From Mycolicibacterium sp. MU0050 (GTDB lineage Bacteria; Actinomycetota; Actinomycetes; Mycobacteriales; Mycobacteriaceae), in assembly GCF_963378085.1 (NCBI RefSeq), contig NZ_OY726395.1:1240001-1304000 (forward strand): a stretch of 64,000 nucleotides of DNA. The letters are read 5' to 3'. Below are positions 18,562 through 27,043 of this stretch, in pieces. Numbering within the stretch: the stretch's first letter is position 1; each line of letters begins with the position of its first letter. The notes beneath the pieces are model-generated. The model had not been told where the DNA came from. It made no database searches and worked only from the letters and a program-made list of their open reading frames with translations. The translations under genes and the position numbers were made by a program.

Positions 18562-19802
18562 CACCGCACCCGCACCGGAACGGACAGTGGGCGGCGGACG
18601 TAACTTCCCCCGGCCCAGACTATTTCGGACTCGTCGACCTCGAATTCGGGGCACCGAGCCAGCAGCTCGCTCAGCGCCACCCGGGACTGCATCCGGGCCG
18701 CCGCCGCCCCCAGGCAGTGGTGGGCGCCGTGGCTGAACGTCAGGATGTTGCGGGGCCGGCGGGTGACGTCGAGGTCGCCCGCCGCGGGACCGTACTGGCG
18801 CTCGTCGCGGTTGCCGGAACCGTAGAGCAGCAACACCTTTCGCCCCTGCGGGATCGTGGTGTCGCCGAGCGTGACGTCGCGGGTCACGGTACGGGCCAGA
18901 CCCTGCACGGGGGAGGTCAGCCGCAACAGCTCCTCGACCGAATCCGGGATCAGATCGGGGTTTTCGGCCAGCAGGCGACGCTGGTCGGGGTGGCGGTGCA
19001 GTAGTTGCATGGCGCCGCCCAGCATGCCGGTGGTGGTGTCGTTGCCCCCGGTCACCATGGTGAAGGTGAACGCCAGGATGGACAGCATCCCGGCGACGTC
19101 CCCGTCGGCCCCGACGCCGGCGGCGACCAGGTGCGACACCGTGTCGTCGGCCGGGTGCGCACGGCGGTGTTCCACCAGGGCGGTGAAGTAGGACATCATC
19201 TCGCCGAGGGCGTCGCCGAGTGTCGCCAGCGTGCCGCCCAGCCCGCCCTCGGTGGTGTTGGCCGCGACAATGGCGTCGGTCCAGCCGTCGAATCGGTCGC
19301 GATCCTGTTCGGGCACCCCGAGGTAGTGGGCGACCACCATCGACGGCAGCGGTTTGAACAATTCGGCGACAATGTCGCCGCCCCCGGCGGCGCGCAGTCG
19401 CTCGATGCGCTCGACGACGAACTCGCGGACCTGGGGTTCGACGGCCTCCACCTGGCGTGGGGTGAACCCGCGCGACACCAGCTTGCGAAATTCCGTGTGG
19501 GTGGGCGGATCCTGCATGACCATCGGCGGGTTGTCCTGCAGGCCGATCAGTTCCAGTTCGCCGTAGTTGACGGTCAGCCCGCCCGCCGAGGAGAACCTCT
19601 GGTGGTCGCGGGCCGCCGCCCAGATGTCGGCGTGCCGGGACAGCACGTAGTAGTCGTGCTCGGGGCGCTGCTCCGGAATCACATGGTGGACGGGGTCGTG
19701 GTCGCGCAACGCGCGGTACATCGGCCAGGGGTCGGCCCAGGTGTCGGCGTCGGCCAGGCGGAAGGCCGGATGCTCCACGACATGAGACAGATCAGCTGTC
19801 AT
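18561..19802 (-). CDS. cyp130: Cytochrome P450 130
   Basis: This is a 413-residue soluble P450. The I-helix oxygen motif GGNDTTTG is present, the K-helix ELLRLTSP gives ExxR, and the heme loop FSHGAHHCLGAAA provides the proximal cysteine near residue 362. It is close in length and context to M. tuberculosis CYP130 (Rv1256c). The enzyme uses electrons from a ferredoxin system to hydroxylate or demethylate a lipophilic substrate; the natural substrate is not known. It starts at ATG 19802 without a clear Shine-Dalgarno site. It is cotranscribed with the tetR gene and lies 45 bp downstream of an FAD oxidase gene. Confidence 0.95.
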   Translation of the reverse strand: MTADLSHVVEHPAFRLADADTWADPWPMYRALRDHDPVHHVIPEQRPEHDYYVLSRHADIWAAARDHQRFSSAGGLTVNYGELELIGLQDNPPMVMQDPPTHTEFRKLVSRGFTPRQVEAVEPQVREFVVERIERLRAAGGGDIVAELFKPLPSMVVAHYLGVPEQDRDRFDGWTDAIVAANTTEGGLGGTLATLGDALGEMMSYFTALVEHRRAHPADDTVSHLVAAGVGADGDVAGMLSILAFTFTMVTGGNDTTTGMLGGAMQLLHRHPDQRRLLAENPDLIPDSVEELLRLTSPVQGLARTVTRDVTLGDTTIPQGRKVLLLYGSGNRDERQYGPAAGDLDVTRRPRNILTFSHGAHHCLGAAAARMQSRVALSELLARCPEFEVDESEIVWAGGSYVRRPLSVPVRVR

Positions 19803-19810
19803 GTCTCATG
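19781..19810. promoter_or_regulatory. Candidate TetR operator over the cyp130 start codon
   Basis: CATGAGACA (19781-19789) and TGTCTCATG (19802-19810) are perfect 9-bp inverted arms with a 12-bp spacer. A second dyad, GACAG-ATCAG-CTGTC (19786-19800), is nested inside. The site covers the cyp130 ATG. A repressor here would shut off cyp130 and tetR together. Confidence 0.7.
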
Positions 19811-19847
19811 ATTACGACACCAAGGGCGAAGTGTCAACAGCAGGGAG

Positions 19848-21215
19848 TCAGAAGATGGTGCCGGGGTTCAAGATGCCGTCGGGATCCAGGGCCCGCTTGA
19901 TCCGGCTGTTGAGCTCCATCGCCTCGGGCCCGAGGTAGTCCGCCAGCCACGGCTTCTTCAGTCGCCCCACCCCGTGTTCGCCGGTGATGGTTCCGCCCAA
20001 TGCCACGGCGAGTTCCATGATCTCGCCGAAGGCCTGCTCGGCGCGCCGGGTCATGTCGGGATCGGCGGGGTCGAACACGATCAGCGGATGGGTGTTCCCG
20101 TCGCCGGCGTGCGCGATGACCGAGATCATCAGGTCGCGCTCGGCGGCCAATTGCTCGATGCCGGTCACCAGGTCGGCCAGCGCCGACAGCGGTACGCCCA
20201 CATCCTCGAGCAGCAGCGACCCTTTGGCCTCCACCGCGGGGATGGCGAACCGGCGCGCGGCGACAAAGGCCTCGCCCTCGTCGGGGTCGGCGGTCGAGAA
20301 CACCTCGCGTGCACCGTGTTCGTTGAACACCGCCGCCATGAACTCGGCGTCTTCGGCGCCGGAGCGGCCGCGCTCGTCGGAGGTCGCCACCAGCATCGCG
20401 GCGGCGGTGCGGTCCAGGCCCATCTTGAGCTTGTCCTCGACGGCGTTGATGGCCGCCGCATCCATGAACTCCAGCATGGCGGGGCGGATCTTGCCGGTGA
20501 CCGCGGCCACCGCTTCGCAGGCCGCGCGTACCGATCCGAAGGTGGCGACCACCGTGCACGCGCCGTGTTGGGCCGGCAGCAGGCGCAGGGTCACCTCGGT
20601 GATCACCCCCAGGGTGCCCTCGCTACCGACGAACAATTTGGTGAGGCTCAGTCCGGCAACGTCTTTGAGCCGCGGGCCGCCGAGCCGCACCGCGGTGCCG
20701 TCGGCCAGCACCACCTGCAGGCCCAGGACGTAGTCGGTCGTGACGCCGTACTTCACGCAGCACAGCCCGCCGGCGTTGGTGGCGATGTTGCCGCCGATAC
20801 TGCAGATCTCGAACGACGACGGGTCCGGCGGATACCAGAGGCCATGTGCCGCAACGGCCTTCTTCACCTCCGCGTTGAGCAGCCCGGGCTGGGCCACCGC
20901 GGTGCGCGTCACCGGATCGACGGCGATCTCGCGCATCTTCTCCGTCGACAGCACGATCCCGCCGTCGAGCGCCGTCGCGCCGCCGGACAGCCCGGTGCCC
21001 ATCCCTCGGGTCACCACCGCGACGCGGTTCTCGGTGGCCCAGCGCAGCACCGCCTGGACCTCCTCGGTGCGGGTGGGCCGCACCACGGCCAACGGCGTTC
21101 CGGCCGAGGGATCGAAGGCGCGGTCCTGGCGGTAGGAGCCCAGGATGTCGGGATCGGTGATCACCGTTCCCGCCGGTAGGTGCGCACTCAGCGCGGCGAT
21201 CGCGGCGTCGGACAC
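19848..21215 (-). CDS. FAD-linked 2-hydroxyacid oxidase / GlcD-type dehydrogenase (Rv1257c-like)
   Basis: The protein has 455 residues, the same length as Rv1257c. The N-terminal PCMH-type FAD domain shows VVTRGMGTGLSGGA and GGNIATNAGGLCCVKYG; the C-terminal FAD-oxidase_C domain ends with TGEHGVGRLKKPWL, which carries the active-site His. The family oxidises glycolate, D-lactate or D-2-hydroxyacids. GTG 21215 was chosen over an upstream in-frame ATG at 21314, which would run 82 bp into the DUF3237 gene; GTAGGAT lies before the GTG. The DUF3237 gene ends 17 bp upstream on the same strand, so both are probably one unit. Confidence 0.92.
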   Translation of the reverse strand: MSDAAIAALSAHLPAGTVITDPDILGSYRQDRAFDPSAGTPLAVVRPTRTEEVQAVLRWATENRVAVVTRGMGTGLSGGATALDGGIVLSTEKMREIAVDPVTRTAVAQPGLLNAEVKKAVAAHGLWYPPDPSSFEICSIGGNIATNAGGLCCVKYGVTTDYVLGLQVVLADGTAVRLGGPRLKDVAGLSLTKLFVGSEGTLGVITEVTLRLLPAQHGACTVVATFGSVRAACEAVAAVTGKIRPAMLEFMDAAAINAVEDKLKMGLDRTAAAMLVATSDERGRSGAEDAEFMAAVFNEHGAREVFSTADPDEGEAFVAARRFAIPAVEAKGSLLLEDVGVPLSALADLVTGIEQLAAERDLMISVIAHAGDGNTHPLIVFDPADPDMTRRAEQAFGEIMELAVALGGTITGEHGVGRLKKPWLADYLGPEAMELNSRIKRALDPDGILNPGTIF

Positions 21216-21232
21216 GCCACCGATCCTACGGT

Positions 21233-21703
21233 TCACCCGACGGCGAACACCCGGTAGTGCACGGCGGTCAACGACACCTCGTTGACGGCCAGCGTGTAGG
21301 TGCCGTTGAGCCATTGGTAGCGCGGGTCGCCGCTGTCGAACAGTGGGCTCGACCGGCCGTACATCTCGTCGTGCCGGATCAGTTCGCCCGTCCGGAAGCG
21401 GTCGACGGCCGCCGGCGACATCCGCACCCGGCCGATGTTGGTCACGTGCACCAGCGCGCCGTCGTCGGTGCGCAGGGTCGCCCGGACGTCGAGGCGCGAG
21501 ACGCCGTCGGTGCCCACGAGCACCCAGTCGCCGCCGCCGGCGAGGAATTCACCGGACAGCGCGGGGCCATCGCAGCGGCCGCCGCCGATCACATAGGTCA
21601 GCCGGGTGCCCGCCGGCGCCGGTGCGGCGTGCACGGCGGAGATGGCCAGCCGGATGTCGGCGAGGTGTTCCAGGGTCGGGGTGGTGTCGATCTCGGGGTT
21701 CAT
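21233..21703 (-). CDS. DUF3237-family protein
   Basis: This is a 156-residue single-domain protein with the DUF3237 pattern: LTYVIGGGRCDGPALSGEFLAGGGDWVLVGTDG early, and a C-terminal PRYQWLNGTYTLAVNEV segment typical of the family. The fold is a small beta-barrel; its biochemical role is unknown, though members often sit near catabolic genes. ATG 21703 follows a TAGCCT -10 box by seven bases, so the transcript is probably leaderless. It is divergent from an HxlR regulator across 75 bp of dyad-rich DNA, which suggests that regulator controls it and the downstream oxidase. Confidence 0.85.
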   Translation of the reverse strand: MNPEIDTTPTLEHLADIRLAISAVHAAPAPAGTRLTYVIGGGRCDGPALSGEFLAGGGDWVLVGTDGVSRLDVRATLRTDDGALVHVTNIGRVRMSPAAVDRFRTGELIRHDEMYGRSSPLFDSGDPRYQWLNGTYTLAVNEVSLTAVHYRVFAVG

Positions 21704-21721
21704 CGTCCAAGGCTAGGAGTC

Positions 21722-21759
21722 GTACTTGGAAAAAACAAGTACTAAGTTGGAAATTCCAA
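21722..21759. promoter_or_regulatory. Tandem dyads between DUF3237 and hxlR genes
   Basis: Two inverted repeats lie side by side: GTACTTG (21722-21728) with CAAGTAC (21736-21742), and TTGGAA-A-TTCCAA (21747-21759). Both contain a TTGG/CCAA or TTG/CAA core in an AT-richer stretch than the surroundings. They sit between divergent promoters and are the obvious binding sites for the adjacent HxlR protein. Confidence 0.7.
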
Positions 21760-21778
21760 GGATAGTTAGACTGGGTCG

Positions 21779-22450
21779 ATGGTCCGCTCCTACGGTCAGT
21801 ACTGCGCCCTGGCCAAAAGCCTCGATGTCGTCGGCGATCGCTGGTCGCTGCTGATCGTGCGGGAACTGCTCGCCGGACCACAGCGCTACGGCGACCTGCT
21901 CACCGCGCTCGCGCCCATCGCCACCGACATGCTGGCCTCCCGGCTTCGCGACCTGGAGTCCGACGACGTGCTGACCCGCCGCGAACTGGCCCGCCCCGCG
22001 ACCGGTCGCGTGTACGAACTGACCGAACGCGGCCGCGCGCTCGAGGACGTCATCAGCGCCTACATCCGCTGGGGGCGCCCGCTGATCGAGACCCGTCACC
22101 CCGATGACGCGGTGCGCCCGCAGTGGATCGGGCGCGCGGTGCGCGCCCATGTGCGCCCGGACCGGCCCGGCGTCGACATCGTGCTGCGCCTCGTGATGCC
22201 CGAGGGGCCCTGGGTCGGGCGCATCGGGGAACGCGAGATCGAGGATCTCGACGGCGACGTCGCGGCCGATATCACGCTGACCGGTAGCGCCGAGACCCTC
22301 ATGGCCGCAACCGATCCCGACCGCGTCGTGGCCCTGCAGGAAGCGGGGGAGCTGGCCGTCGACGGCGATCCCGCCGCGCTGGCCGCGCTCAGCCGGGTGT
22401 TCGATCCAGCTCCCGCAGCGACGGCAGGAAAACGGCGACCACGCCGATGA
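21779..22450 (+). CDS. HxlR-type winged-helix regulator with C-terminal SCP2-like domain
   Basis: This is a 223-residue regulator. Residues 1 to about 105 form the HxlR winged helix ([34 protein letters not shown], then [16 protein letters not shown] and [13 protein letters not shown]). The C-terminal part (about 120-205) resembles an SCP2/sterol-carrier-like ligand pocket, a common fusion in actinobacterial HxlR proteins. A TAGACT -10 box ends six bases before ATG 21779, so the mRNA is likely leaderless. It faces the DUF3237-oxidase unit and probably regulates it and itself. The 3' end overlaps the convergent exporter gene by 62 bases. Confidence 0.9.
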   Translation: MVRSYGQYCALAKSLDVVGDRWSLLIVRELLAGPQRYGDLLTALAPIATDMLASRLRDLESDDVLTRRELARPATGRVYELTERGRALEDVISAYIRWGRPLIETRHPDDAVRPQWIGRAVRAHVRPDRPGVDIVLRLVMPEGPWVGRIGEREIEDLDGDVAADITLTGSAETLMAATDPDRVVALQEAGELAVDGDPAALAALSRVFDPAPAATAGKRRPRR

Positions 22451-23615
22451 CGATCATCGGGATCGACAGCGCCAGGAACGTCACCTGCAGGCCCGCGCCG
22501 TCGGCCAGCGGCCCGGCCACGATGAGCCCCACCGGCCCGGCCGCGTATGCCAGCGAACCCATCACCCCGACCACGCGCCCGCGCAGATGTTGCGGCGCCC
22601 GGGTCTGCATCACGTAGTTGTAGATGGGCTGGATGGGGCCGTACGCCAAGCCGCCGAGGGCCGCCATCACCAGGATCACCGGCAGCGGCGGCAGCACCGC
22701 GATCACCGTCATGGTCACTCCGAGCGTCAGCACCGCGGCGATCATCGTGGCGCGGCGGCTCATGAACCTCGAGGTCACCGCATACCCCAGCGCGCCCACC
22801 AGGCCGCCCACCGACAGCGCCATCAACACCCAGCCCAGCTGCGCGGGCTCGTCGCGGTCGGTGAAGTACTTCGGGAACAGCACGGCTTCCATCGGCATGT
22901 ACAGCCCGACCACCGCGAGGTCGATCAGCGCGAGCGTCCGCAGCACCCGCAGGTTCCAGACGAATCGCAGCCCCTCGACGATCCCGGCCCACACCTGCTC
23001 GGGCAGCTGGGTGCGGTCGGGTGCGCCGGCCCCCTCCAACCGCAGCGCGCCGATCAGCGCCATCGAGGCCGCGAAGGCCCCGGCGGTCACCCACATGGTG
23101 TTGATGCCGCCGATCGTCGCGATCAGCACGCCACCGATGCCCGGCCCCACGATGTAGGCCAGGTTGAACACAGCCTCGTAACCGCTGTTGGCCTTGTCCA
23201 GCGTCCAGCCCGCCTGCGTCGCGGCCTCGGGCAGCATGGTTTCGCGCGCCGTCATCCCGGCCGGATCGAAGAACGCGCCGAACGCGGCCAGGGTCGCCAG
23301 CACGGCCACGTTGACGGCCTCGACCCCGAAGCTCAGCGCGACCACCGGCACCGTGGCCACCGACAGCGCGGAGAGCAGATCCGAGAGCATCGAGACCCGC
23401 CGCCGGCCCAGGTAATCCACCGCGGTCCCGGCGAACAGCGTCGCCACCAGCAGCGGCAGCGTGGCCGCCAGCGCCACCACCGAGGCCTCCATGGCCGACC
23501 CGTTGCGCTGCAGCACCAGCCACGGAAACGCGATGATCGAGATGCCGTTGCCGGCGCCGGCGACCAGCGCGGAGAACAGGATCAGCCCGAGCGGTACGCG
23601 GGAGCGACTGGCCAT
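22389..23615 (-). CDS. tap: MFS multidrug exporter, Tap-like (Rv1258c-like)
   Basis: The protein has 408 residues with twelve predicted helices. It has MFS signatures [17 protein letters not shown] after helix 2 and [17 protein letters not shown] in the middle, and overall layout like the Tap (Rv1258c) exporters linked to tetracycline and aminoglycoside efflux in mycobacteria. Gene order (beside Rv1257c-like oxidase and udgB) supports the assignment. ATG 23615 has no strong ribosome site. WhiB7 control is known for Tap in the genus; I did not find a convincing WhiB7 site here. It overlaps the hxlR gene end by 62 bases. Confidence 0.88.
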   Translation of the reverse strand: MASRSRVPLGLILFSALVAGAGNGISIIAFPWLVLQRNGSAMEASVVALAATLPLLVATLFAGTAVDYLGRRRVSMLSDLLSALSVATVPVVALSFGVEAVNVAVLATLAAFGAFFDPAGMTARETMLPEAATQAGWTLDKANSGYEAVFNLAYIVGPGIGGVLIATIGGINTMWVTAGAFAASMALIGALRLEGAGAPDRTQLPEQVWAGIVEGLRFVWNLRVLRTLALIDLAVVGLYMPMEAVLFPKYFTDRDEPAQLGWVLMALSVGGLVGALGYAVTSRFMSRRATMIAAVLTLGVTMTVIAVLPPLPVILVMAALGGLAYGPIQPIYNYVMQTRAPQHLRGRVVGVMGSLAYAAGPVGLIVAGPLADGAGLQVTFLALSIPMIVIGVVAVFLPSLRELDRTPG

Positions 23616-23681
23616 GGCGAATCGACGCTAGCAGTGCGAACCGCCGCGCGACCACGGATTTTCGACTGGCACCATGAGGGG

Positions 23682-24494
23682 GTGTTGCCGCATCCGCGAA
23701 CCGGGCGACCGTTCGCCTCGCCGGTACCGCCCGGCACTGGCTGGCCGGGTGACCCGGCGACCGCGTCGACCCCGGTCGCCGAGGACGAGGCGGCCGTCGC
23801 GGAGTTGGCGGCCGCCGCCGCCGGCGTGCGCGAACTCGACGCGGAGGTCAGCGTGTGCCGGGCCTGCCCGCGGCTGGTGTCCTGGCGCGAGGAGGTCGCC
23901 GCGGTCAAGCGACGTTCCTTCGCCGATCAGCCGTACTGGGGCCGGCCGGTGCCCGGCTGGGGATCGGCGAAGCCCCGGCTGCTGATCCTCGGGTTGGCGC
24001 CGGCGGCCAACGGCGCCAACCGAACCGGACGGATCTTCACCGGGGACCGCTCCGGCGACCAACTGTTCGCCGCGCTGCACCGCGCCGGCCTGGTCAATCA
24101 GCCGCTGTCGGTGGATGCTGCGGACGGGTTGCGGGCCAACAAGATTCGCATCACCTCGCCGGTGCGCTGCGCCCCACCCGGGAATGCGCCCACCCCGGCC
24201 GAGCGGGTCACCTGCTCACCGTGGCTGCTGGCCGAGTGGGCGATGATCGCCCCGCACGTCCGGGTGATCGTGACGCTGGGCGGTTTCGCCTGGCAGGTGG
24301 CCCTCGGCCTGCTGGCCGGCCAGTTCGAGCGGCCCAGGCCCAAATTCGGGCACGGCGCCGTCGTCGAACTGGACTCGGGTCAGCAGCTGCTGGGCTGCTT
24401 CCATCCCAGCCAGCAGAACATGTTCACCGGCCGGCTGACCCCGGCGATGCTCGACGACATCTTCACCGACGCCCGCCGCCGCGCAAGCATCTGA
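23682..24494 (+). CDS. udgB: Family 5 uracil-DNA glycosylase with 4Fe-4S cluster
   Basis: The protein has about 270 residues and corresponds to Rv1259. The active-site motif [19 protein letters not shown] (104-122) and the HPSQQN motif near the C-terminus define UdgB. C59, C62, C163 and C178 are placed to hold the iron-sulfur cluster. It removes uracil, hypoxanthine and other deaminated bases from double-stranded DNA, important in a high-GC genome. The start is taken as GTG 23682; the frame is open far upstream but that part is antisense to tap. TTG 23685 is an alternative. A GC hairpin follows the stop. Confidence 0.93.
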   Translation: MLPHPRTGRPFASPVPPGTGWPGDPATASTPVAEDEAAVAELAAAAAGVRELDAEVSVCRACPRLVSWREEVAAVKRRSFADQPYWGRPVPGWGSAKPRLLILGLAPAANGANRTGRIFTGDRSGDQLFAALHRAGLVNQPLSVDAADGLRANKIRITSPVRCAPPGNAPTPAERVTCSPWLLAEWAMIAPHVRVIVTLGGFAWQVALGLLAGQFERPRPKFGHGAVVELDSGQQLLGCFHPSQQNMFTGRLTPAMLDDIFTDARRRASI

Positions 24495-24509
24495 GGTTCG
24501 GTGCGGCTG

Positions 24510-24526
24510 GGGGCGCTGAGCGCCCC
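24510..24526 (+). terminator. Hairpin after udgB
   Basis: GGGGCGCT and AGCGCCCC (24510-24517, 24519-24526) form a compact stem. GGTGCG and CGCACC outside it could extend the structure. It lies 15 bases after the udgB stop and before the next gene. The flank AACGCACCCAAA also occurs in the large palindrome at 43944-43978. Confidence 0.5.
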
Positions 24527-24578
24527 TGAACGCACCCAAATCGGAAGCAAACCGCCGTGCCGTAGCGTTGAGATCGCT

Positions 24579-25628
24579 ATGCAACTCTCTGTCCTGGACC
24601 TGGTCTCGGTGCGCACCGACCAGACCACCTCCGACGCGCTGGCGGCAACGGTGCGGTTGGCGCAGACCGCTGACCGGCTCGGCTACACCCGCTACTGGCT
24701 GGCCGAACACCACAACATGCCCGCCGTCGCGGCCACCAGCCCACCGGTGCTGATCGCCCATTTGGCCGCCCAGACCACCCGGATCCGGTTGGGCTCGGGC
24801 GGGGTGATGCTGCCCAATCACGCGCCGCTGGCCGTCGCCGAACAGTTCGCGCTCCTGGAGGCCGCCGCACCCGGTCGCATCGACCTCGGGCTGGGCCGGG
24901 CGCCGGGCAGTGACCCGGTCACCTCCATCGCATTGCGCGGACCGGCCGGCCGCGACGACTCCGACATCCAGAACTTTCCGCAATACCTCGACGAGGTCGC
25001 GGCGATGATGAGCCCGCGCGGGGTGCGCGTGGAACTGCCCGCGCATCTGGGCCGCTCCGACTACATCCTCAAGGCCACGCCGGTCGCGACGGGGCAACCG
25101 CGGATCTGGCTGCTGGGGTCCTCGATGTACTCGGCACACCTGGCCGCCGCCAAGGGGCTGCCGTACGTGTTCGCCCACCACTTCTCCGGTCAGGGCACCG
25201 AGGAGGCGCTGGAGATCTACCGTAGTGAATTCCAGCCCAGTGCACAGACTCCCGAGCCGGTGACGTTCCTGACCGTCAACGCCTCGGTGGCCGCCACCCG
25301 CGCCGAGGCCGAGGCGCTGCTGCTGCCGAACCTGCAGATGATGGCGCGGTTGCGCACGGGCCAGCCGTTGGGCGCCCTGGATCTGGTCGAGGACGCCGAG
25401 GCGCTGCGGCCCAGCGCGCAGGAGCAGCGGATCATCGACGCCGGCCGCGGCAAGAGCATCGTCGGCACCCCGGCCGAGGCGGCCGCGCAGCTGCGCACCT
25501 TGGCCGAGCGGTTCGGTGTCGACGAGGTGATGGTCAACCCGGTGTCCTCGGCGCGCCGCGGCACCGACCCGGCCACCGCCCCCGCCCGCGAGGCCACGGT
25601 CGAGCTACTGGCCAAGGAGCTGTTCTGA
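24579..25628 (+). CDS. Luciferase-like flavin monooxygenase, MsnO8 type
   Basis: The protein has 349 residues from ATG 24579. The bacterial-luciferase TIM barrel begins with MQLSVLDLVSV and continues with YWLAEHHNMPAVA, RIRLGSGGVMLPNHAPLAVAEQF and GRIDLGLGRAPGSDP, all diagnostic for the MsnO8 branch of the LLM class. These enzymes use FMN or F420; the substrate is unknown. An upstream in-frame start at 24501 would read through the terminator hairpin and was rejected. It is convergent with the nitroreductase-like gene with only one base between stops. M. tuberculosis has the different oxidoreductase Rv1260 in this slot. Confidence 0.9.
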   Translation: MQLSVLDLVSVRTDQTTSDALAATVRLAQTADRLGYTRYWLAEHHNMPAVAATSPPVLIAHLAAQTTRIRLGSGGVMLPNHAPLAVAEQFALLEAAAPGRIDLGLGRAPGSDPVTSIALRGPAGRDDSDIQNFPQYLDEVAAMMSPRGVRVELPAHLGRSDYILKATPVATGQPRIWLLGSSMYSAHLAAAKGLPYVFAHHFSGQGTEEALEIYRSEFQPSAQTPEPVTFLTVNASVAATRAEAEALLLPNLQMMARLRTGQPLGALDLVEDAEALRPSAQEQRIIDAGRGKSIVGTPAEAAAQLRTLAERFGVDEVMVNPVSSARRGTDPATAPAREATVELLAKELF

Positions 25629-25629
25629 G

Positions 25630-26070
25630 CTACGGCGTCAAGACGATGATCGGGATGGGCCGGGTCGTACGCCGCTGGTAGTCGCGGTACATGTCGCGGT
25701 TGTTGGCATTGACGACCTCCCACAGCCGGGCGTAATCCGGGTCGTCGGGTAGCACGATGCGCGCGGTCACCGCGAATCGTCGTGGTCCGACGTTGATCTC
25801 GACGCGGGGCTGCTTCTTCAGGTTGAAATACCAGCCGGGCGCCTGGGGGCTGCCGCCCCGCGATGCCACCACCAGATAGTCGTTGCCGTCGTTGGCGTAG
25901 CTGAGCGAGGTGGTGCGCGGGAGGCCGGTCTTGGCGCCCACGGTGTGCAGCAGCAGCGCCGGGGCGAACCCGGGCAGCCGGTGCCCGATCCAGCCTCGGC
26001 TCTTCCGGTAGACCGTGTCGTGCACACCGAGGAACAGCACCAGATACTTCTCCAGGCGGGATTGACTCAT
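25630..26070 (-). CDS. Deazaflavin (F420)-dependent nitroreductase family protein (Rv1261c-like)
   Basis: This is a 146-residue protein of the Ddn/DUF385 split beta-barrel family. Family features are the N-terminal basic/amphipathic start, HTVGAKTGLPRTTSLSYANDGNDYLVVASRGG (about residues 42-73) and PGWYFNLKKQPRVEINVG. Members reduce quinones or nitroimidazole prodrugs with F420H2. ATG 26070 sits five bases after the end of the upstream HIT gene, so the pair is an operon, as Rv1262c-Rv1261c. Activity on a particular substrate cannot be inferred. Confidence 0.92.
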   Translation of the reverse strand: MSQSRLEKYLVLFLGVHDTVYRKSRGWIGHRLPGFAPALLLHTVGAKTGLPRTTSLSYANDGNDYLVVASRGGSPQAPGWYFNLKKQPRVEINVGPRRFAVTARIVLPDDPDYARLWEVVNANNRDMYRDYQRRTTRPIPIIVLTP

Positions 26071-26075
26071 GTCGT

Positions 26076-26504
26076 TCAGTCTGGCAGCTCGGCCAGGGCG
26101 TCCCGAAGGATCTGGGCCGTTGCCTCCCGGTCGGGGTCGCGCCGCACCACCAGGCCCTTGGCGAACGACAGCTTGTCGCCGTCCTGTCGGGGCGCCACGT
26201 GCAGGTGGATGTGGAAGACACTCTGGAACGCGGCCCGGCCGTCGTTGATGACGACGTTGTTGCCGTCGGCCTGCAACCCGGAGGCGCGCGCGGCCTGCGC
26301 GATCCGTTGCCCCAGCTTGACCATGCCGGCCAGCGTGTCGGCCGGGGTGTCCGTCAGGTCGACGTGATGCCGCTTGGGCAACACCAGGGTGTGCCCCCGC
26401 ACGATCGGACGGATGTCGAGGATGGCCAAGAAGTCGTCGTCCTCGTGGACCCGGACCGCGGGGGCGGTGCCGGCGATGATGGCACAGAACACGCAAGAAG
26501 ACAT
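26076..26504 (-). CDS. HIT-family nucleotide hydrolase (Rv1262c-like)
   Basis: The protein has 142 residues from ATG 26504. The catalytic histidine triad appears as FHIHLHVAP, and C4 and C7 (SCVFC) provide the start of a zinc site seen in HINT-type proteins. The enzyme class hydrolyses AMP-conjugates, such as AMP-lysine phosphoramidates, or acts as dinucleotide hydrolase. The upstream in-frame ATG at 26561 would overlap the VOC gene and lacks family similarity, so 26504 was chosen. It is cotranscribed with the F420-type gene immediately downstream. Confidence 0.93.
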   Translation of the reverse strand: MSSCVFCAIIAGTAPAVRVHEDDDFLAILDIRPIVRGHTLVLPKRHHVDLTDTPADTLAGMVKLGQRIAQAARASGLQADGNNVVINDGRAAFQSVFHIHLHVAPRQDGDKLSFAKGLVVRRDPDREATAQILRDALAELPD

Positions 26505-26536
26505 GCCCGCCACGGTAGTGGGCGGCGCACCGGCGG

Positions 26537-27022
26537 CTACGCCAGGTTCTCCTGCGCCCACTGCGCCAACCGGCGGTCGCGTTCGGCCGCGTCGACGTTC
26601 TCCACCCGGGTCATCACCGCCCAGCGCACCCCGAACGGATCCACCAGGGAGGCGAACCGATCCCCGGTGACGAAGGTCTGCAGCTCCTCGCGGATGGTGG
26701 CGCCGGCGTGCTTCGCGCGCTCGACCACCTCGTCGACGTCCGGGCAGTACAGCACCATCGAGTAGCAGACGGACTCCGAGCGGTCGGCGGCCTGCAGCCC
26801 GTACTGCGGGTTGGGGTCGCCGAGCTGCAACCGCCCGGTGCCGAAATCCAGTTCGGCGTGGGCGATCAGCGGGCGGTCGGCGTCGGGGACGGCCATCTTC
26901 TCGACCAACTCCGCGCCGAACACCGAGACGTAGAAGTCGATGGCGTCGGCGGCTCCGTCGATCACGAGGAACGGGGTCAGGCTGGTGTATCCCGCGGGGA
27001 TGGGGGTGACGTTCATGGGCAT
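26537..27022 (-). CDS. VOC (glyoxalase/bleomycin-resistance) superfamily protein, PhnB-like
   Basis: The protein has 161 residues. Two beta-alpha-beta-beta-beta modules are visible: LTPFLVIDGAADAIDFYVSVFGAELVEKM in the first half, and VLYCPDVDEVVERAKHAGATI with DRFASLVDPFGVRWAVMTR in the second. This matches the PhnB/YdhR-like branch, metal-dependent in some members. The function is unknown. ATG 27022 (or 27016, two codons in) lies behind TAGGAAAC. It is divergent from an AraC regulator only 21 bp away, so the two promoters must overlap and regulation by that protein is likely. Confidence 0.88.
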   Translation of the reverse strand: MPMNVTPIPAGYTSLTPFLVIDGAADAIDFYVSVFGAELVEKMAVPDADRPLIAHAELDFGTGRLQLGDPNPQYGLQAADRSESVCYSMVLYCPDVDEVVERAKHAGATIREELQTFVTGDRFASLVDPFGVRWAVMTRVENVDAAERDRRLAQWAQENLA

Positions 27023-27043
27023 GAGTTTCCTAGGCTGACCGTC

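Noticed and set aside
26505..26561. Longer HIT protein from ATG 26561
   Set aside because: The extension overlaps the VOC gene and is not like HIT family N-termini, which begin at the Cys-x2-Cys segment.
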